Source of the DNA: Bacteroidia bacterium
Lineage (GTDB): Bacteria; Bacteroidota; Bacteroidia; UKL13-3
Direction of reading: 5' to 3'
NCBI GenBank assembly: GCA_019454865.1
Contig: JACFNJ010000013.1
Location: 1-22,603, forward strand
Length of the DNA stretch: 22,603 bases
Both the position numbers and the translations under genes were made by a program. The notes under the pieces were generated by a model. It had not been told where the DNA came from and did no database searches. It worked only from the letters and a program-made list of their open reading frames with translations. How positions within the stretch are numbered: the first letter of the stretch is position 1; the number at the start of each line of letters is the position of its first letter. Positions 6,635 to 14,924 of this stretch are shown piece by piece.

Positions 6635-9346
6635 TTATGGCTTAAAAATTCCTTTCAATTTTTTCTTTGCCTCTTCCTCCGCTTGTTTTTTCAAACGTTC
6701 CTTTTCGGCCTGTGCTTTTGCTTCGGCTTCTTTTTTAATCCGATCAGCTTCTGCTTGTGCTTTTTGCTTAGCACTTTCTACTTCGGCTTTGGCTTTTGCT
6801 TCAATTTCTTTTTGCTTGGCTAATGCTTCAGCTTTCAGGCGTTCTTTTTCGGCATTTACCTTATCCTCTAATATTTTCTTTTGTTTATCTAATTCTTCTT
6901 TAGCTTGATTTTTAAGGCTATTAGCCTCTTGTTTTGCTATATCAGCTAAATTAGTAGTAATAATAGGTTTTGTAAAAGTACCTTTAATGCCAAGAGCAAG
7001 CGGAATATTTTCACTCATTTTAATATTTGAACCTACTTTTGAATTAACTCCTTTAAGCGCATCTTCTAATGCTGAATTTACTTTACCAAGTTGTCCTCTG
7101 CTCACTACTGTAGTACCGGTATAATCAATAGTTTGATCTAAACCGCTTGAACCCGCAAGGGTTAATGTAGTTCCGGCTACCGAAGTATTAAAAGGCTGTG
7201 TGTACACTCTTCCGTTTTCAACTTTAAAATCAATCTTTACATTTTTCATGGAAAGTGCTTTGTACTTGTCATCTTTCAAAACTTTTGCAACTTCTTCCAT
7301 TAAACGTACATTTTTAATTTCTGCTTTATTAATCACCAAAGTACCATTAGAAAATAAATCAGGATATATAATATTTAGATGTTTATCTAAAGCTGTTTGA
7401 AGAGAAAAATTAGCAGAGAAAGTGCCATTTGATTTTTCAATAATTGGTGCCAGTTTTTTAATTGTATTAAAAGTTTTAGCAGCCATCTGCATATCCATAT
7501 CAGCTAATGAGAAATTAAAAGAAGCAGTAGGCTTGTGTGAATTTGATGTTTCGTAAAATCCTGACATTTTAATAACCGACCCTAACATATTTAAACCTAC
7601 ATTACTCAGATTCAATTTTTGTTGGTTAATATTTAAGTTACCATTAAAATTCTCGATTTCAAAATTACTGTATAACAATTTTTTTATTGAACTATTGAAA
7701 GTGAAATTTATATTATCAGGGATTATTGGTGCTTCTAATGATGTGGTATCATCAACAGGTGGTGCAGCAGGCGACTCATCTTGTGTAATAAATTCATTTG
7801 CATTAATTAAAGTTGAGTTTAATGCTAAATTTCCTTGAATAATTCCATTACTAAACAAGTAAGGAAAGAAATTTGAAATATCTCCTTTTATACTAAAATC
7901 TGATTGCCCAATTTTTGCATCAAATGCTGTTAATGCAACCTTTTCGGGTGTAAAGTTTAATCCGGCATTACTTAATTCAAAGGCATGTGGTAAATCTTTT
8001 GACTGAACTTGAACTTGTTGAGCAACAAATTTTCCGGTTGCATTAAACTCATTAAATTTTTTCTGCTCAATTGCTGAGATTTTTCCTTTTGCTGTAATGT
8101 CAGAAGTAAATACACCACTCAACTTCATATCATTTTCAAGAGGCACAAATTTGCTTATGTTTCCTAAATTAAATTTTCCTTTTAACCACGCATCAATTTC
8201 AGGATCTTTCATTACATTTAAAGCAAGTAATTTCGCATCAATAGCATCTCCGGCTATATCCAAATGAAATTTATTTAAGTTGATTCGTGTATTATTTAGA
8301 TTTCCATCCGGGTTACTTACTTGTAAATTTACCTGAACATCATTTACAGGAACAGGTAATGCAGGATATTGAAACATTGCATCAGCTATGTTCAGATTAA
8401 AAGTAAATGCAGGCAAACTGCTTTCGTTATATTTTCCTTTCACTGTACCATTAAATCCTAACAAGCCTTTGGTTTTTAAATCAGCAAAATCTTTGGTGTA
8501 CATGCCCGGAACCAAGGAAAGAAAACTTTTAAACGAAGCTTTTGGAGCGTCATACTTTAGGTCCATCAATATATCATCATTTAACATTTGAACAAAACCA
8601 TCAAAATTAAATACAAGCTCATTTAGCCCTATAGAGTTTTCTTTAAAGGTGTATTTCATTTGAGGCATATTCATATCCATATCTACTTTTATGGATGTAT
8701 TTACTTTATTTAAATACTTTGCTCCAGCATATGTTATTGAAAACTCTTTAATTTCAGAAAGTATAGATAACAAAAATTCATCTTGAGTAAAATCACCGCT
8801 TAATTGGAAATCAAATCCATTAAGAAGTGTATTAACACCCATCTTTTTATCATCATAACTTATTTTACCGTTTTTAATCTCTAACGATTTTAAGCTAACT
8901 TTAAATTTGGTTTCAGTTGTATCAGTATTTGGAATTGTATCGGTACTAGGCTTTGTAATATCCCAGTTTGCTTTTCCGTCTTTTAGCACAATTGCATTTA
9001 TTAACGGATTCTCTAAATATATTTTCTTTACACCAATTACATCGCCTTTAATTACAGACATAATATCTAATGTACAGCTAAACTTATCTATTGCGGTTAA
9101 AGTATCTTGTTCAAACTCATTAACTCCAATTACCTGAAATTTATTTATTCCTAAAGTTAAATTAGGGAAACTCTTGATTAAGCTAAGTTCAATATCTTCA
9201 TCAAATGAAATTTTAGCATTTACATTTTTATTTATCTCTTGTTGCAATAATGATACTACCTTACCTTTATATACAATTGGTAAAATAAAAATTGCCAGAA
9301 TTAACAGAAGGAAAATTGAAAAAAATACGATAAGAAACTTTTTCAT
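6635..9346 (-). CDS. AsmA-family protein with C-terminal Lys/Ala/Glu coiled coil
   Basis: A 903-residue protein with an N-terminal transmembrane segment (MKKFLIVFFSIFLLLILAIF, 1-20) followed by the AsmA pattern: KVVSLLQQEIN, FDEDIELSLIKSFPNLTLGI, and SLEIKNGKISYDD. The middle is long and beta-rich, like the repeating-beta-groove AsmA/TamB/YhdP proteins implicated in envelope and lipid homeostasis. The C-terminal AsmA-like region includes NGTFSANFSLQ...GTLVINKAEIKNV and IPLALGIKGTFTKP. A DUF-like Pro/Thr linker (DTIPNTDTTETK) lies near residue 140. Residues 805-903 are an unusual, highly charged coiled coil of KQ/AE/KA repeats ending KKLKGIFKP. The gene starts only two bases after the REC-protein stop, so it is probably cotranscribed with the signalling genes. 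Function is inferred from the family; the role of the tail is unknown. Confidence 0.9.
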   Translation of the reverse strand: MKKFLIVFFSIFLLLILAIFILPIVYKGKVVSLLQQEINKNVNAKISFDEDIELSLIKSFPNLTLGINKFQVIGVNEFEQDTLTAIDKFSCTLDIMSVIKGDVIGVKKIYLENPLINAIVLKDGKANWDITKPSTDTIPNTDTTETKFKVSLKSLEIKNGKISYDDKKMGVNTLLNGFDFQLSGDFTQDEFLLSILSEIKEFSITYAGAKYLNKVNTSIKVDMDMNMPQMKYTFKENSIGLNELVFNFDGFVQMLNDDILMDLKYDAPKASFKSFLSLVPGMYTKDFADLKTKGLLGFNGTVKGKYNESSLPAFTFNLNIADAMFQYPALPVPVNDVQVNLQVSNPDGNLNNTRINLNKFHLDIAGDAIDAKLLALNVMKDPEIDAWLKGKFNLGNISKFVPLENDMKLSGVFTSDITAKGKISAIEQKKFNEFNATGKFVAQQVQVQSKDLPHAFELSNAGLNFTPEKVALTAFDAKIGQSDFSIKGDISNFFPYLFSNGIIQGNLALNSTLINANEFITQDESPAAPPVDDTTSLEAPIIPDNINFTFNSSIKKLLYSNFEIENFNGNLNINQQKLNLSNVGLNMLGSVIKMSGFYETSNSHKPTASFNFSLADMDMQMAAKTFNTIKKLAPIIEKSNGTFSANFSLQTALDKHLNIIYPDLFSNGTLVINKAEIKNVRLMEEVAKVLKDDKYKALSMKNVKIDFKVENGRVYTQPFNTSVAGTTLTLAGSSGLDQTIDYTGTTVVSRGQLGKVNSALEDALKGVNSKVGSNIKMSENIPLALGIKGTFTKPIITTNLADIAKQEANSLKNQAKEELDKQKKILEDKVNAEKERLKAEALAKQKEIEAKAKAEVESAKQKAQAEADRIKKEAEAKAQAEKERLKKQAEEEAKKKLKGIFKP

Positions 9347-9348
9347 GA

Positions 9349-9732
9349 TTAATTATTATTTAATAACGAAACCAATGTTTCTGATTTAAAAGGTTTAATT
9401 AAAAATTGTTTTATGCTTGGATATTTCTGTGCTTTCAATCGATCAATATCATTGGATGAGGAAGTAAGGAAATAACAATAATACTTTTGTTTAACTTCAT
9501 CACTGAATTGTTCAAAAACATCCATAAACTCAAATCCATTCATTGTTGGCATTTGAATATCAATCAACATTACTGTTTTCATTTGACTATCAAAAGTTTT
9601 AATAAATTCAAGTGCTGCCTGTGCTCCACTAAATTGATAAACAGTAGATGCATTTTGTCCACTTAATTCAATAGCCTTTGACGCAACTAATAAATCAATT
9701 TTATTATCGTCAATCAGAATATAATTATGCAT
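9349..9732 (-). CDS. Stand-alone response-regulator receiver (REC) protein
   Basis: A 127-residue CheY-like protein with no output domain. The acidic pocket (D8, D9), phospho-acceptor D58 in LIDIQMP, the switch Thr/Ser (T90-S91) and conserved K113 in the LIKPF segment are all present. The sequence LIDDNKIDLLVASKAIE is typical of Bacteroidota single-domain regulators that pass phosphate or bind partner proteins. It lies five bases downstream of the REC-kinase gene and two bases upstream of the AsmA-like gene, so it is almost certainly part of the same transcript. A likely role is phosphate acceptor for one of the two upstream kinases; the output is unknown. Confidence 0.93.
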   Translation of the reverse strand: MHNYILIDDNKIDLLVASKAIELSGQNASTVYQFSGAQAALEFIKTFDSQMKTVMLIDIQMPTMNGFEFMDVFEQFSDEVKQKYYCYFLTSSSNDIDRLKAQKYPSIKQFLIKPFKSETLVSLLNNN

Positions 9733-9737
9733 ATAAA

Positions 9738-10829
9738 TTATTTTGAGGGGATTTTTACTGTAAATGTACTTCCTATATTTAGTTTTGATTCGAGTTCTAT
9801 TGTACCTCCAAGTTTAGCTATAATTTCTTTAACATTATATAATCCAAATCCGGAACCATTAACTTCAGAGTTTGCACGGAAAAACAATTCAAAAATACTT
9901 TTTTGATATTTTTCATCCACACCCATACCATTGTCTTTTACTTCCATAGTTAATGTATCGTTTATAATATACATATTAAGGTGTACAAACTTATCTTTCT
10001 CATCAGGCCGTTGATATTTTAATGCGTTTGAAACTAAATTATTTGCAACTACTCTTAATTTAGTAACATCCGTTCTGAAAAGACTGTTATTACTGCTAAT
10101 ATCAATAGTTAGTTTAACATTATCTTGCAAACATTTTAACCCGAACAATGAATCGATTTCAGTTTTAATTACATTTAAATCTACATTATCGATTTTTAAT
10201 TGACCTCTGTTATTTTTATAGTACACATGCATGTTTTCTACAAAATCACTTAATTGAATTGAGGATTTTTCAATTAAATTCAACATCATTAAAACTGTTT
10301 TATCATTTTTATTTTCTGCAGTATTAACAATATTCATGGCACCCATTATACTCATTAACGGGCCTTTCATATCATGGGATACACTGTAAGCAAAATTATC
10401 TAATTCCTTATACGCACGTGATAGCTCAGAAATTTTATTTTCTAGTTCTTCACTTTGCATATAATAACGATAAGAGTCTTCAATTGCACTTTGTATCTCA
10501 ATATTATTCCATGGTTTATTTATGTATCGATAAACATGACCTAAATTAATCGCTTTAATTACCGATTCAATATCTGCATAACCTGTAATTAGAATTCGTA
10601 CAGGTTTAGGAAATTTTTTTATAATAGAACCGAAAAATTCAATACCTGTTTTTCCTGGCATACGCTGGTCGCATAAAATAACGTGCACACTATTTTGTTC
10701 TAAGTAAGCTTCAGCCTCATTTGCCGAAGGAACTATAGCCACATCGTAATCAAAACGAAAAGCTGCTTTAAATGCATGTAAATTGTGTTCTTCATCATCG
10801 ATGAACAGAACTTTTATTTTTTTATCCAT
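9738..10829 (-). CDS. REC-histidine kinase hybrid (receiver domain followed by kinase core)
   Basis: A 363-residue soluble protein. Residues 1-118 are a receiver domain with D11/D12, phospho-acceptor D54 (LCDQRMP), T82 and K105 (NKPWNN), of the RpfG-like subtype. A helix (125-143) leads to the HisKA box YSVSHDMKGPL with phospho-acceptor H152, then the HATPase with N-box NNLVSNALKY (263-272), DNGMG (299-303), an FFRAN F-box and GSGFGLYNVKEI (325-336). No membrane segment is seen, so its input is probably phosphorylation of its own REC domain, plausibly by the 7TM kinase just upstream. Its start overlaps the end of that kinase gene by eight bases, which implies translational coupling. The REC part closely resembles the divergent REC protein at 14925. 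Confidence 0.94.
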   Translation of the reverse strand: MDKKIKVLFIDDEEHNLHAFKAAFRFDYDVAIVPSANEAEAYLEQNSVHVILCDQRMPGKTGIEFFGSIIKKFPKPVRILITGYADIESVIKAINLGHVYRYINKPWNNIEIQSAIEDSYRYYMQSEELENKISELSRAYKELDNFAYSVSHDMKGPLMSIMGAMNIVNTAENKNDKTVLMMLNLIEKSSIQLSDFVENMHVYYKNNRGQLKIDNVDLNVIKTEIDSLFGLKCLQDNVKLTIDISSNNSLFRTDVTKLRVVANNLVSNALKYQRPDEKDKFVHLNMYIINDTLTMEVKDNGMGVDEKYQKSIFELFFRANSEVNGSGFGLYNVKEIIAKLGGTIELESKLNIGSTFTVKIPSK

Positions 10830-12939
10830 GGGGTTGTTGTTGGGGTATTGTTAAAATAAAAGTAGTACCAAAACCTAATTCGCTATTTACATCAATAGAT
10901 CCATTGTGTTTTTTTATCGTATTATAAACTATTGAAAGCCCAAGTCCTGTACCATCCCCTACCGGTTTTGTAGTAAAAAATGGCTCAAACAATTTGCTTT
11001 TAGTAGATTCGCTCATTCCGGTTCCGTTATCTGCAATAGTAATTTTTATATTTTTATCTTCTACTTCGGTTTTTATAAATATTTTTCCACCGACTTCGTC
11101 TTTAAACTTTTCTTTTACAGCATATATACCATTTGAAATCAAATTTAGAAAAACTTGATTTAATTTTCCGGGATAACATTCAACTAAAGGCAAATCTCCA
11201 TAATGTTTTTCAACAGCGATTTTATTTCCTAATTGATTATTAATAATGATAATGGTTGATTCTAATCCTTCATTAATATCAGCATGTTTAATGTCTATTT
11301 CATCTACTCGCGAGAAAATACGCAATCCTTTCACAATTTCGGCAGTTCTAACGGAGCCTTCATGAATACCTTTTAATAAATAATTCAATTCTGTTTTCAG
11401 GTACTCGTAATCAATTTCAGATTTGTACTGTATGATTGGCTCTAATGTAATTCCACTGTTTTGAATATATTCTTCTGTTTTTTCTTGTAGTTTATATAAC
11501 TCTGCAATATCTCTATGCAAAGGTTTAACATTAGAAGTTACAAAGTTTATCGGGTTATTAATTTCATGAGCAATACCTGCTGTAAGCTGACCTAAAGATG
11601 CCATTTTCTCAGCCTCTACTAATTGCGATTGGGCTTGCTTTAATGTATCTAATGCAACGGATAAGTTGTTGTTAGTTTCCGTTAATGATTTTGTTCGTTC
11701 TATAACTTTCTGCTCTAAAAGAACGTTTTGCTCTTTAATAATTCGAGAGTTTTCGTTGGCAATTTCTAAGGCTTTGGATTGTGCTTTTAACTTATCTTTT
11801 TTAAGAATATTTATCCTATCAGCCAATGCTATGGAAAGTAAGGTTACTTCCAAAGCAGAACCATAAACTAAAGCATACTTACTCAACAAGTTGTATTCAA
11901 TAGCTCCATAATCTTTTAGCACAAAAATTATTACACTGGATAAAAATACAGTCCATGAAAGCAAAAAGAAATAAGCACTACGATTTCCTCTAATTGCAAC
12001 GTAAATTGCTATAAGTAAAACGATAATTGAACCTAACCCTGCATTTATATTTACAAAAGTATAGCTCAACTGATAACTGTCAAAAGCGGCTAAAATTATT
12101 GCAACAATATCAATAACAACAAAGAAAGTAATTATATAATTTAACCTACCCAGGTATTTCTTTGTAGAAATAAACTCTTGCATAAATAAAAGAGTAGCAA
12201 TTCCAGATAAAGCACCAAATAAAAACACACTATGTGTTTTTATATAATTAAAATCAGGCGATAGATACTTATTGATAAATCCATGAAATGTGAGTTGAGT
12301 AAGCGTTACAAAAAGTATATACAATACATAATACAGATAGTTTCTATCTTTAGTATTTAAGTAAATAAAAAAGTTATAGAAAAACATTACCAGCATTACT
12401 CCAAAATAGATATAGATAATACTATCTCGGTTTGCATTTTTTTCGCGAATTACAGCTACATCAGCCACCTCAAATGGTATTAGCAATTGCTCACCTGCTG
12501 TAATTCGAAAATAAATTGTCGCTTCTTCAATTGAATCATTCAACAGAAAAACAAGATTTTGATCGGGGAAAGGTCTGTTTTTAACAACGTCAGTTTCTTT
12601 TAAAGTTTGAGTAATCCACACTCCATTTTGCCGATAATATATAGTTACTTCATCCAGGTTAGGATTAGCAACTTGAATCACTTTGTTGTTTAATGATTCG
12701 GAATTGGGTAATATAATTTTTGCCCAAACAGGTTTATCAGATAAGCCTAAATTTAAAAGATTGTGCAAATGAACTAGTGCAAAGTCATTTTTTTGAACTG
12801 CTTCCTCAATTGAATTTATATTTGAATTTAACGGGTACGAGTATAGAGATAATTGCACATCTTGCGCATTAACTGATATTGCCAAAGTTATACTGAACAA
12901 TATACCCCAAAATTTATTGTATATTAATCGTACCATCAC
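10822..12939 (-). CDS. 7TMR-DISM sensor histidine kinase
   Basis: A 705-residue membrane sensor kinase. A signal peptide (about 1-25, ending VNAQ) precedes a periplasmic 7TMR-DISMED2-type beta domain (about 27-165, with KPVWAKI and IQVANPNLDEVTIYY). Seven hydrophobic helices follow between about 174 and 375, then a coiled coil (380-445). The HisKA box MASLGQLTAGIAHEINNP carries H458, and the HATPase shows LNLISNGIYA (N603), DNGTGM (638-642), EPFFTTKP and GDGTGLGLSI (661-670). DISMED2 domains are proposed to bind small extracellular ligands such as carbohydrates. It has no receiver or DNA-binding domain, so phosphate must go to a separate REC, and two follow immediately in the operon. It overlaps the GNAT gene's 3' end by 26 bases. 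The start could be the second Met codon, three bases in. Confidence 0.94.
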   Translation of the reverse strand: MMVRLIYNKFWGILFSITLAISVNAQDVQLSLYSYPLNSNINSIEEAVQKNDFALVHLHNLLNLGLSDKPVWAKIILPNSESLNNKVIQVANPNLDEVTIYYRQNGVWITQTLKETDVVKNRPFPDQNLVFLLNDSIEEATIYFRITAGEQLLIPFEVADVAVIREKNANRDSIIYIYFGVMLVMFFYNFFIYLNTKDRNYLYYVLYILFVTLTQLTFHGFINKYLSPDFNYIKTHSVFLFGALSGIATLLFMQEFISTKKYLGRLNYIITFFVVIDIVAIILAAFDSYQLSYTFVNINAGLGSIIVLLIAIYVAIRGNRSAYFFLLSWTVFLSSVIIFVLKDYGAIEYNLLSKYALVYGSALEVTLLSIALADRINILKKDKLKAQSKALEIANENSRIIKEQNVLLEQKVIERTKSLTETNNNLSVALDTLKQAQSQLVEAEKMASLGQLTAGIAHEINNPINFVTSNVKPLHRDIAELYKLQEKTEEYIQNSGITLEPIIQYKSEIDYEYLKTELNYLLKGIHEGSVRTAEIVKGLRIFSRVDEIDIKHADINEGLESTIIIINNQLGNKIAVEKHYGDLPLVECYPGKLNQVFLNLISNGIYAVKEKFKDEVGGKIFIKTEVEDKNIKITIADNGTGMSESTKSKLFEPFFTTKPVGDGTGLGLSIVYNTIKKHNGSIDVNSELGFGTTFILTIPQQQPHG

Positions 12940-13723
12940 TTTGCTTTGTTTTAAAATTTACAATCTGCGAATTATTTATAATTGAATCCAAATCCCATTC
13001 TTCAATTCTATGAATTGAAGTAGCATAATGTATTTCAATTTCTTTGTTTCTTAAAGTTTCCACCTTTACAATGTCCGGTTCGTTTCGTAGTAACATAATT
13101 GCATCTCTATCTTCAGGCATAGCAAGCGAAAGGGTTTCTACATCATGTAATATCATTGCCGTTGCAATTAAATCCAACTTAGGATAATAAAATGTTCCTG
13201 AATTACCTATTGATGTTTCTTTTGAATATCCAACTTGCTCAGCCATTGAAACAGTATAAGGAGCACATAAAGCAAACAAAGATTTCAAACCTACTTGTTT
13301 AGCAATTGCCACAGCAGCACGTGTTAAAAAAATGCTTCCAATTCCGTATCCGGCTATTTCACGCGAGTTCCATAAACCACAAATTTCACCAGTACCAGAT
13401 TTTGCATATCGTTTTACAAGTTCATAAATTTTATCATCTAACATTCCGGTAGCTTCTTCAATTGGCAATGGTTGAGTTCCTCCTGCCACATTAATCCGAG
13501 CACCACCATAAACAGTGCTTCCATCCAATGATTCAACTATTAATACAAATACAGCCGGATTATACATCCATTCGTGCTTAGCAGAACTCACTTTAGTTAC
13601 ACCAATAGAAGTTAAAACACGTGTATGTCCGTCTATAAATAATTCGCATGAAGTTTCATCATCTATAGCTCGGAAGGCTCGCAGCCTAACAATTGGTTTG
13701 TCTCTATTAAGTGTTACATTCAT
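12914..13723 (-). CDS. GNAT-fold acyltransferase-like protein (LuxI/FeeM-like architecture)
   Basis: A 269-residue soluble protein without an assured family name. The pattern of the middle part looks like an acyltransferase of the GNAT superfamily: LIVESLDGSTVYGGARI (61-77) as the central hairpin, GEICGLWNSREIAGYGIGS (112-130) where the acyl-CoA-binding strand and loop would fall, a long helix LTRAAVAIAKQVG (133-145), then LFALCAPYTVSMAEQVGY (149-166), the usual strand plus the 'position ... G-[YF]' end of GNATs. The arrangement recalls autoinducer synthases and N-acyl amino acid synthases rather than protein acetyltransferases; this is architecture, not demonstrated homology. It is coupled to both neighbours: its ATG overlaps the E1-like stop (TAATG) and its end overlaps the kinase start. 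Residues after about 195 match nothing I recognise. Confidence 0.65.
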   Translation of the reverse strand: MNVTLNRDKPIVRLRAFRAIDDETSCELFIDGHTRVLTSIGVTKVSSAKHEWMYNPAVFVLIVESLDGSTVYGGARINVAGGTQPLPIEEATGMLDDKIYELVKRYAKSGTGEICGLWNSREIAGYGIGSIFLTRAAVAIAKQVGLKSLFALCAPYTVSMAEQVGYSKETSIGNSGTFYYPKLDLIATAMILHDVETLSLAMPEDRDAIMLLRNEPDIVKVETLRNKEIEIHYATSIHRIEEWDLDSIINNSQIVNFKTKQSDGTINIQ

Positions 13724-14823
13724 TAAGGTACAAGCTGTTCTAAGTCTATATAATATCTTCCGGATTGAGTAGTTTGATTAAGTAATATTCTTCGGCAGCA
13801 ATCTACCGTTGCACCAGCGCCAAGCATTATGGATGATGCCAATTGCGGCCAGGTAGATATAGTTTTACCTATTTGAGACATGGATTCTTTAAGTCTATCG
13901 GATGTCAATTCAAATGAAACAATTTTCATAATTAAACCCATTTTTCTTTCATGACTAATTGCTGATAAATGGGATAAATCCGTTTCATTTACCAATCCAT
14001 GGAAAATCGGACGGTCAGGTTCTAAATCAAAACGCTCAACATCAACCATTCCTCTATCATTAGTATCCATCACTACAGGTACTTTATATTTTTTTGCAGC
14101 TAATCTACTTGTAATTTTTGTAGTAATATCATCACACACTTCAACCAAAACCGATAAGTCACTTATAAAGTCGTCTATATTTTTAGACGAAATACCTTCC
14201 TTGTGAATTTCAATTTCGATATACGGATCAATTTCTGCAATTTCTCTTGCAGCTATTATTACTTTTGATTTGCCAAGATTATGAACACCTGTACGTAAAC
14301 GATTTAAATTACTCAAATCTACCGTATCAAAATCTGCCAACTTAATTTTTCCGCACACTCTTTCCATTGCAATTGTAACAGCAATAGCTTGTCCAACAGA
14401 AAGACCAATAATTCCTATAGTTTTATCCAATAATAGCTGTTGCTCTTCTTTCTTTATTTTTAACAAATTTCTATTTGTACGAACACTAATGTAATCATCT
14501 TTATTCAAGATATGAACAAGATTTCTACTCCAAGGGTAGTAGCACCATGTACCTACTAATGCGGGCTCTTTTCCATCAACAAACTCATTAGTTTTTTGTA
14601 TGTATTCATCTTCGGTAAGTTGTTTATCAGGATGAGTTATTTTAATAAGTTCTTTTATTTGGTTACTAATATTATCAATTACTTGAATAAATGGATACTC
14701 TTTAAGCAAAGCATTAAATCGTGTTAAATCCGCATTAGTTTCCAATTTAAAAAGTATTGGTTTATGTTCAGTTTCTGCAACTCCTTTTAAATTTTCAATA
14801 AGTGAATTAATAGATGATAACAT
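13723..14823 (-). CDS. ThiF/E1-like adenylyltransferase (Rv1355c-like)
   Basis: A 366-residue protein with an E1/MoeB/ThiF Rossmann core: IIGLSVGQ (138-145, the nucleotide loop), LADFDTVDLSNLNR (162-175, with D164/D166 and the ATP-contacting Arg R175), GKSK (184-187) and VEVCDD (227-232, the Mg-binding Asp region). An N-terminal extension of about 130 residues contains LVGTWCYYPWSRNLVHIL (89-106), a signature I associate with Rv1355c-type ThiF proteins. There is no CxxC zinc knuckle and no Cys between 231 and 341, so the usual thioester-forming cysteine of E1s appears absent; C342-C343 lie in a C-terminal helix. The likely chemistry is adenylation of a carboxylate, with the activated group passed to an amine or nucleotide. 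It is the first gene of the signalling operon, coupled to the GNAT gene. The substrate is unknown. Confidence 0.82.
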   Translation of the reverse strand: MLSSINSLIENLKGVAETEHKPILFKLETNADLTRFNALLKEYPFIQVIDNISNQIKELIKITHPDKQLTEDEYIQKTNEFVDGKEPALVGTWCYYPWSRNLVHILNKDDYISVRTNRNLLKIKKEEQQLLLDKTIGIIGLSVGQAIAVTIAMERVCGKIKLADFDTVDLSNLNRLRTGVHNLGKSKVIIAAREIAEIDPYIEIEIHKEGISSKNIDDFISDLSVLVEVCDDITTKITSRLAAKKYKVPVVMDTNDRGMVDVERFDLEPDRPIFHGLVNETDLSHLSAISHERKMGLIMKIVSFELTSDRLKESMSQIGKTISTWPQLASSIMLGAGATVDCCRRILLNQTTQSGRYYIDLEQLVP

Positions 14824-14824
14824 G

Positions 14825-14856
14825 TTTGCTAAATTGTATGAAATAACTTATTTTCG
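14825..14856 (+). promoter_or_regulatory. Promoter of the divergent REC gene
   Basis: TTTG at 14825-14828, a 20-base spacer and TATTTTCG at 14849-14856 give a perfect -33 and a seven-of-eight match to the -7 element of Bacteroidota promoters. The leader to the GTG at 14925 would be about 60 bases. The -33 box abuts the ATG of the divergent E1-like gene, so the two transcription units may compete for this region. I could not identify an equally good promoter for the E1-like gene. Confidence 0.5.
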
Positions 14857-14924
14857 AGTTTACAATTTAATGAACTTTCTTTAACAAATAGTTATTAACA
14901 ACAATAAATTTTAAATTTAACAAC

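Noticed and set aside
6632..6823. Plus-strand frame very rich in Phe, Leu and Cys that looks like a small membrane peptide
   Set aside because: It is the reverse of the Lys/Glu/Ala coiled-coil codons of the AsmA-like gene; antisense of such codons always reads as Phe/Leu, so the hydrophobic look is an artefact.
12914..13723. A true LuxI-type acyl-homoserine lactone synthase
   Set aside because: I do not see the conserved Arg/Phe/Trp pattern of the LuxI N-terminus, so only the general GNAT layout is claimed.
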